From contig JAJPIQ010000010.1 in the NCBI GenBank assembly GCA_021324685.1, positions 1-38,133 of the forward strand: DNA of 38,133 nucleotides. The letters are read 5' to 3'. Source of the stretch: Bacteroidota bacterium. Its GTDB lineage: Bacteria > Bacteroidota > Ignavibacteria > Palsa-1295. The notes under the pieces were generated by a model. The model was not told the origin of the DNA. It saw only the letters and a list, made by a program, of their open reading frames with translations, and made no database searches. Both the position numbers and the translations under genes were made by a program. Shown here piece by piece: positions 34,575-38,133 of the stretch; position 1 is the stretch's first letter, and every line of letters starts with the position of its first letter.

Positions 34575-35261
34575 TTATCTGCTCGCTGCAATCGGAGGCA
34601 CCGGTGTCGGCAACAGGTCGAATAAATAGGTGAATCCTGCCTCCGCTGTTGCCAACGGGCCGTTGTTCTTCGTCTGATCCGTTCCGTGGAACCATGTGCT
34701 GTTTAGATTTCGCGAAAATGAGTACGAGCCCTCGACCATGAAGTCCAGTGTGCCCAGATCGCTCCTAAAGAGTTCAACCAGGCCGCCGATCCTTCCTTCA
34801 AATAAGGAATTGACATCGCCGACACCTACCTTCGGAGCGATCGCTCCATTGCTTGCGGTCGTGCTTACGGCAATGGGTAAGCCTAATCCCACGCCGATCA
34901 GGAACCCGCCAAAACGCAGTTCGGGCCGCAGGGAAATATATCCGAAGGAGTAATCGACTCCTACGCTCGAATTCGCCTGGTTGTGAAAATTGACCGTGCG
35001 GGCATCGTACGCGATGCCAAGATCGAACCCAACGTTCCTGGTATAGGTGAAGTCAAATAATGCACCCGGTGCACATGCGAAACCAGGAGATGTTTTAGTA
35101 CCATTTAACACATCGCCGGCATTCACTGCTGCTCCGGCCGTAAAAAGAGGGCCGAGTTTCATCGCCATAAGTCCATCCTGGACGGTTCCGAAATTCGATT
35201 GCGCGCGCACGGACAATACAGAACTAAGAATCAAGAATATGGGAACTATAAACGTTTTCAT
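34575..35261 (-). CDS. Outer-membrane beta-barrel protein
   Basis: From the ATG at 35261 there are 228 residues with a signal peptide (MKTFIVPIFLILSSVLSVRAQ). The barrel-like sequence has alternating polar and hydrophobic strands (FDFTYTRNVGFDLGIAYDARTV, DYSFGYISLRPELRFGGFLIGVGLGLPI, FMVEGSYSFSRNL). It resembles OmpA-like or outer-membrane beta-barrel family 2 proteins. It ends in a short Pro-rich tail rather than Phe. The ribosome site AAGGAG lies 7 bases before the ATG. A second in-frame ATG at 35279 is preceded by a near-identical GCAGGAGTGAAAG, so a small duplication created two start regions in a row. Confidence 0.8.
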   Translation of the reverse strand: MKTFIVPIFLILSSVLSVRAQSNFGTVQDGLMAMKLGPLFTAGAAVNAGDVLNGTKTSPGFACAPGALFDFTYTRNVGFDLGIAYDARTVNFHNQANSSVGVDYSFGYISLRPELRFGGFLIGVGLGLPIAVSTTASNGAIAPKVGVGDVNSLFEGRIGGLVELFRSDLGTLDFMVEGSYSFSRNLNSTWFHGTDQTKNNGPLATAEAGFTYLFDLLPTPVPPIAASR

Positions 35262-35335
35262 CTTTAACTCCTTTTTCATCTTTCACTCCTGCGAATAAAA
35301 TTTACTCCTACGAATCCTGCAAATGAAAATCACTC

Positions 35336-35374
35336 AAAAAGACAGTAGCCGTGGCCGTTTCCGCGGCTACTGTT
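35336..35374 (-). terminator. Rho-independent terminator after the BON-domain gene
   Basis: ACAGTAGCCGTGG (35342-35354) pairs with CCGCGGCTACTGT (35361-35373), 13 bp with one G-U, around a 6-nt loop. On the minus strand a TTTTT tract follows. It ends the BON-domain gene. Confidence 0.8.
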
Positions 35375-35398
35375 GGAATAGAGCGCTACGCTCCTTTT

Positions 35399-36058
35399 TT
35401 AGAAGACCTCCTCTACCGTCAATTGGTCGTTCACTTTAGCTACTCCGGGCGCAGCCCATGCGGCGCTTTCGGCATCGTCGCGTTCTGCCCATGAGTGAAC
35501 TGTTCCCTTTAACGTTACAAGGCTGCCGTTCACATCGACCGAAATATTGCTCGCATCGACGGTTGCCGAGCGCTGGAACGCCTGCTGGATCTTGTCCTTA
35601 ATATCGATCGGTTTCAAAACCGGCTTTACCGTGACGAAATTCGTTACGCCTTTAACGCCCATGATGTCTTCGACCTCACGGCGTGCTTCGTCTTTCTGGA
35701 ACTGCCATTCGACGTCCCCTTCCAGTTTTACCCAGCCATTTTCGACGCTGACCGTGATGCGGTCGTCGGGAATAGCAGTGCACCATTTGAGAGCATCGGC
35801 CGCCGCCTGTGCGATCTCGGTGTCCGTCCGCACATTGTTCCCATCGAGTTTGATTTGAAGTTCCTCGGCGAGCGCACGCACGCCATTCACACCCTTGGCC
35901 GCACGTTCGGCCGCTAACTTCCCGGGATAACTATCGACTCGTCCCGTGAGGGTAACGACGCCATGGTCCACCGTCACGCCAATTTCCGCTTTGTTCAATA
36001 ACGGTTCCCATTTTAGCGCGTCCATGACGTCGCGCTGCAGTTGTTGGTTCGATTTCAT
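35399..36058 (-). CDS. Triple BON-domain protein (OsmY-like)
   Basis: The 219 residues contain three BON domains (about 5-72, 77-148 and 150-217). Each has the pattern of a helix, a strand ending in GxVxLxGxV, and a conserved Gly. Examples are ITVSVENGWVKLEGDVEWQFQKDEARREVE and ISVDVNGSLVTLKGTVHSWAERDDAESAAWAAPGVAKVNDQL. BON domains bind membranes or phospholipid and occur in osmotic-stress proteins such as OsmY. There is no signal peptide, so unlike OsmY it is predicted to be cytoplasmic. It is divergent from the hsp20 gene across a 274-base intergenic region, which fits a shared stress response. Confidence 0.9.
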   Translation of the reverse strand: MKSNQQLQRDVMDALKWEPLLNKAEIGVTVDHGVVTLTGRVDSYPGKLAAERAAKGVNGVRALAEELQIKLDGNNVRTDTEIAQAAADALKWCTAIPDDRITVSVENGWVKLEGDVEWQFQKDEARREVEDIMGVKGVTNFVTVKPVLKPIDIKDKIQQAFQRSATVDASNISVDVNGSLVTLKGTVHSWAERDDAESAAWAAPGVAKVNDQLTVEEVF

Positions 36059-36162
36059 ACTGTATGTAGTTTAATGTTGGTCAAGTATGCTTAGCGCTTT
36101 GGCAAGAAATGAACCATTTGCCCATTTCGCTTCCCCCGCGCGATATCGGTGAATAATAGGAT

Positions 36163-36192
36163 TTGACGCCTTCTGAATACTAAAAATATTTA
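36163..36192 (+). promoter_or_regulatory. Possible sigma-70-like promoter of hsp20
   Basis: TTGACG at 36163-36168 and TATTTA at 36187-36192 are separated by 18 bases, with a poor -10. It would give a leader of about 135 bases before the hsp20 start. No CIRCE repeat is seen in this intergenic region. Confidence 0.25.
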
Positions 36193-36332
36193 CTCGGAAC
36201 GTCAATAATTCTTATGGAAACAAACGCATCCCTGCTGATTCTTTGCCCCATTCAATCCGTTTTTCAGATTCCTGCTCCGTGGCATGGACTTCGCCCATCC
36301 GATGAAACAAAGACAGACAGGAGCAAGCAATA

Positions 36333-36839
36333 ATGGCACTTATTCAATGGGGGCGATCCCCTTTCGATCCAATAGAACGCGTCCTTTTAAGAGCGATGCG
36401 GCGGCCCGCTAGTTTAGACGAGCTGGATATACCGAGTGTCGATATGACGGAGGATAAAGAAAATTTTTATATCATCTCCGAACTACCTGGCATGTCGGAA
36501 GACGATGTAAAAGTGACCGTGGACGCCGATCTCTTAACGATCAGCGGGAACAAAGAGCGAAAGAAAGACACGAAGGTCCTCCGATATCATCGGGCCGAAC
36601 GAAACTATGGTGAGTTCGTACGGTGCTTTACGATACCGGCGAACGTCAACGCCAATGCGATAACAGGAACGTTCCGAAACGGCCTTCTGGAACTCACGCT
36701 CCCGAAGACCACGGTCAACATCCCGGCACCGCGAGAGATCATGCTGAACAAGGCGCAGGCGATGCCCACTGCTCCCATGCAGCGAATCGCCGAGCCAATC
36801 GGGCAACTTAAATCCGAAAAGAAAGCAGTCCTCGCGTAA
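36333..36839 (+). CDS. hsp20: Small heat-shock protein Hsp20
   Basis: The 168 residues have an alpha-crystallin domain (about 34-130): VDMTEDKENFYIISELPGMSEDDVKVTVDADLLTISGNKERKK at the start and NANAITGTFRNGLLELTLPK at the end. The C-terminal extension contains VNIPAPREIML, a place where an I-x-I-like anchor would sit. Hsp20 proteins hold unfolded proteins in oligomers for refolding by DnaK and ClpB. An AGGAG lies about 9 bases before the ATG. It probably heads the cluster of two tiny genes downstream, separated by a hairpin without a U tract. Confidence 0.93.
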   Translation: MALIQWGRSPFDPIERVLLRAMRRPASLDELDIPSVDMTEDKENFYIISELPGMSEDDVKVTVDADLLTISGNKERKKDTKVLRYHRAERNYGEFVRCFTIPANVNANAITGTFRNGLLELTLPKTTVNIPAPREIMLNKAQAMPTAPMQRIAEPIGQLKSEKKAVLA

Positions 36840-36859
36840 TTGCACGGGCAAAAGAAGCG

Positions 36860-36892
36860 GCCCAGCCACTTCAGAAGACGGGGTGGCTGGGC
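36860..36892 (+). other. Perfect 10-bp hairpin between hsp20 and the tiny genes
   Basis: GCCCAGCCAC (36860-36869) pairs perfectly with GTGGCTGGGC (36883-36892) around a 13-nt loop. No T run follows on either strand, so it is unlikely to be a classic terminator. It may mark an mRNA end or processing point that separates hsp20 from the next genes. Confidence 0.5.
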
Positions 36893-36923
36893 AATGGGAA
36901 GGATCTTGAATAGGAGAAACGCA

Positions 36924-37127
36924 ATGAAACCCATCGAGATGAACGATCGTGAACTTCTCGAATTACTCCGAGAGAATGAAGAGGAACGAAAGCGCCCAGA
37001 AATTCCGGGGAGTATTGAATTTCACTATCGCCATCATCCAAATTTGATGCGAATGACTCGCCTTCGATCCAACCGACGGGGCGAGAGCGTTTCGAAGGGA
37101 GATTCGCAGTTTCTATCGATGCCATGA
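36924..37127 (+). CDS. Small charged protein of unknown function (67 aa)
   Basis: This 67-residue product is highly charged. The first half is acidic and helical (DRELLELLRENEEERKRPE), and the second half is basic (HYRHHPNLMRMTRLRSNRR). There is no signal peptide or membrane segment. The ATG has a good Shine-Dalgarno sequence (TAGGAG, 7 bases upstream). Its stop overlaps the start of a 37-residue membrane-protein gene by ATGA, so the two are coupled. No family is recognised. The position after hsp20 suggests a stress-related role only by context. Confidence 0.65.
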   Translation: MKPIEMNDRELLELLRENEEERKRPEIPGSIEFHYRHHPNLMRMTRLRSNRRGESVSKGDSQFLSMP

Positions 37128-37237
37128 TCGACTTTATGCTGATCGCGCTCTCCATTCTCTGGGGCACATTCCTGGGATGGTGTACGGAACACTTCCGGCG
37201 ATGGTCAGCGGAACGGCATCGAACCGTTTTTAAATAA
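37124..37237 (+). CDS. 37-residue single-span membrane miniprotein
   Basis: The 37 codons start at the ATG that overlaps the TGA of the 67-residue gene (ATGA). The sequence has one predicted transmembrane helix (MIDFMLIALSILWGTFLGWC) followed by a basic, Arg-rich tail (TEHFRRWSAERHRTVFK). That layout fits an inner-membrane miniprotein with the C-terminal end in the cytoplasm. Translation is likely coupled to the upstream gene, since no separate ribosome site is needed. It has no known homologue that I can name. Confidence 0.55.
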   Translation: MIDFMLIALSILWGTFLGWCTEHFRRWSAERHRTVFK

Positions 37238-37253
37238 TTTCCAAATATAAAAA

Positions 37254-37332
37254 TATAATTATTCTCATTATCGGACGGCGAATGACGGTGGAAGTTTTGA
37301 AAGTACGAAATTTTTGAAGTCATCCGCCGTCC
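37254..37332 (+). promoter_or_regulatory. TATAAT box and long leader hairpin of the cupin gene
   Basis: A perfect TATAAT lies at 37254-37259. Immediately downstream, GGACGGCGAATGAC (37273-37286) pairs with GTCATCCGCCGTCC (37319-37332) at 13 of 14 positions around a 32-nt AT-rich loop. The predicted 5' end of the cupin mRNA would be this hairpin, and it finishes 15 bases before the start codon. Confidence 0.45.
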
Positions 37333-37347
37333 ATTGGAAAATCGAAT

Positions 37348-37866
37348 ATGAGTTATCTTACGAACATCTTTTACGATACGACGGAAAACCAGAATTTCCG
37401 AACGGTCCTGTTCACAGGAATGCACTCGCAGCTCGTCGTGATGTCGATTCCGCCTTCGGGCGAGATCGGTATGGAAACGCATGACGCCGTCGAACAGACC
37501 TTATTCTTTTTGAGCGGCACTGGCATGGCCCTCCTGAACGGCGAGAGGAAGGAGGTCCACCCGGGCGATGCCTTGGTTATCGCGCCGGGAACCGAGCACA
37601 ATGTGCTAAACACGGGCACAGTGCCGCTCAAACTTTTTACCGTCTATGCGCCGCCCAATCATCTCGACGGCCGGGTGCATGCAACGAAAGCCGATGCCGA
37701 CTCCGATCGCGAAGATGAAGCATTCGGCAGCGATCGCAGCATAACGAGCAGCCGATCAGAGTTTGTACCGGATTTCATACCCACATGGGAACCGCGTCCG
37801 GAACCCGCCAATCCGCTCGAACATCCCGATGGACCCGCAATTTCGATCTATGCACATGAAATTTAA
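37348..37866 (+). CDS. Cupin-domain protein
   Basis: The 172 residues contain a cupin_2 barrel (about 25-105): ETHDAVEQTLFFLSGTGMALLNGERKEVHPGDALVIAPGTEHNVLNTGTVPLKLFTVYAPP. The metal ligands of motif 1 appear as His45 and Glu49 and the motif 2 His as His83 (in GTEHN), so metal binding is likely. The tail (about 110-172) is acidic and Pro-rich with no family match. No substrate can be inferred. The start is close to a leader hairpin, and the next gene begins 28 bases after its stop. Confidence 0.88.
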   Translation: MSYLTNIFYDTTENQNFRTVLFTGMHSQLVVMSIPPSGEIGMETHDAVEQTLFFLSGTGMALLNGERKEVHPGDALVIAPGTEHNVLNTGTVPLKLFTVYAPPNHLDGRVHATKADADSDREDEAFGSDRSITSSRSEFVPDFIPTWEPRPEPANPLEHPDGPAISIYAHEI

Positions 37867-37893
37867 AAAACGTAAGGAAGGAAGGGACGAGAA

Positions 37894-38133
37894 ATGGGAA
37901 AAACGGCTCCGCATCGAACCAACATTTTGAGAGGGGACCGAAGGGATAAACACCCTGAAAAGAAAAACCTCGAAAAGAAAAGAGCGCAAACGACCCTGGT
38001 AGAAACGTATACAAGCTTGCCGCCCGCGCTCGATGTCGCAGCCCTTGCCCAACTGTATAATTCGCCGCCTGTCTCCCACTTCGATCATATGGAATTGCTC
38101 GAACAAGCTCGGCGGTCGCTTGCGAAATACGAA
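37894..38133 (+). CDS. Unknown gene, cut by the window end (5' part)
   Basis: An ATG at 37894 is preceded by GGAAGG-type purine sequence and opens an 80-codon frame that runs past the window end with no stop. The first part is very basic (many Lys and Arg), followed by a segment with hydrophobic and acidic residues (LDVAALAQLYNS, then HMELLEQARRSLAKYE) that looks helical. No family is recognised from this fragment. It starts 28 bases after the cupin stop and could be co-transcribed. Confidence 0.45.
   Translation, partial: MGKTAPHRTNILRGDRRDKHPEKKNLEKKRAQTTLVETYTSLPPALDVAALAQLYNSPPVSHFDHMELLEQARRSLAKYE

Noticed and set aside
36059-36332. CIRCE-like HrcA operator before hsp20
   Set aside because: No TTAGCACTC-N9-GAGTGCTAA pattern is present. 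The nearest words (TTAGCGCT and a GGCAA...TTGCC pair) do not fit the consensus.
1-38133. CRISPR array, tRNA or rRNA genes
   Set aside because: No regular repeat-spacer pattern, no tRNA cloverleaf signature and no rRNA-like sequence was recognised by eye on either strand.

Overview
The window is about 38 kb of bacterial chromosome of moderate GC. It looks like a member of the Bacteroidota/Chlorobiota (FCB) side of the tree, and I would guess Candidatus Kapabacteria or an Ignavibacteria relative. The guess rests on several secreted proteins ending in type IX secretion (T9SS) type-A sorting domains, an IgGFc-binding-type surface protein, Asp-box (YCF48-like) propellers, a DUF2723 membrane protein, and OstA/LptB lipopolysaccharide transport genes. 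No tRNA, rRNA, CRISPR array, insertion sequence or integrase is visible.

Layout. Positions 1-6450 (minus strand): an outer-membrane barrel, the C-terminal half of the disaggregase ClpB, and a very large T9SS surface protein interrupted by an in-frame TAG. 6690-11470 (plus): an Asp-box propeller, a DUF421 membrane protein and an ABC-F ATPase. 11476-18880 (minus): two tandem T9SS propeller paralogues, a sugar-phosphate isomerase next to a DUF2723 glycosyltransferase-like protein, and an M20 amidohydrolase. 19020-20020 (plus): two small YXWQ-repeat secreted proteins. 20040-22150: an AT-richer patch with a decayed oxygenase gene, an ankyrin protein and an orphan ORF. 22190-27580: an L,D-transpeptidase, a lone receiver domain, two YceI proteins with a porin, and a lipoprotein. 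27605-30402 (minus): pgeF, an MtnX-like HAD phosphatase and the N-terminal half of ClpB. 30427-35261: ostA-lptB, an ABC-2 exporter pair and a barrel protein. 35399-38133: a stress-type cluster with a triple-BON protein, Hsp20, two tiny overlapping genes, a cupin and a truncated unknown gene.

The most striking observation is the split clpB. The N half (29083-30402) and C half (630-1955) lie on the same strand in the correct order, about 27 kb apart. The break is inside the middle coiled-coil domain, and essentially no conserved residue is lost. Each half has its own start and stop codon. Other points of interest are the nonsense codon dividing the surface protein, the frameshifted and 5'-truncated 2OG-oxygenase/DUF6817 remnant, a long leader hairpin before the cupin gene, a 37-residue membrane-protein gene overlapping its neighbour by ATGA, and paired palindromes upstream of the yceI genes.

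All functions are read from motifs and remembered family features. No database search was run.
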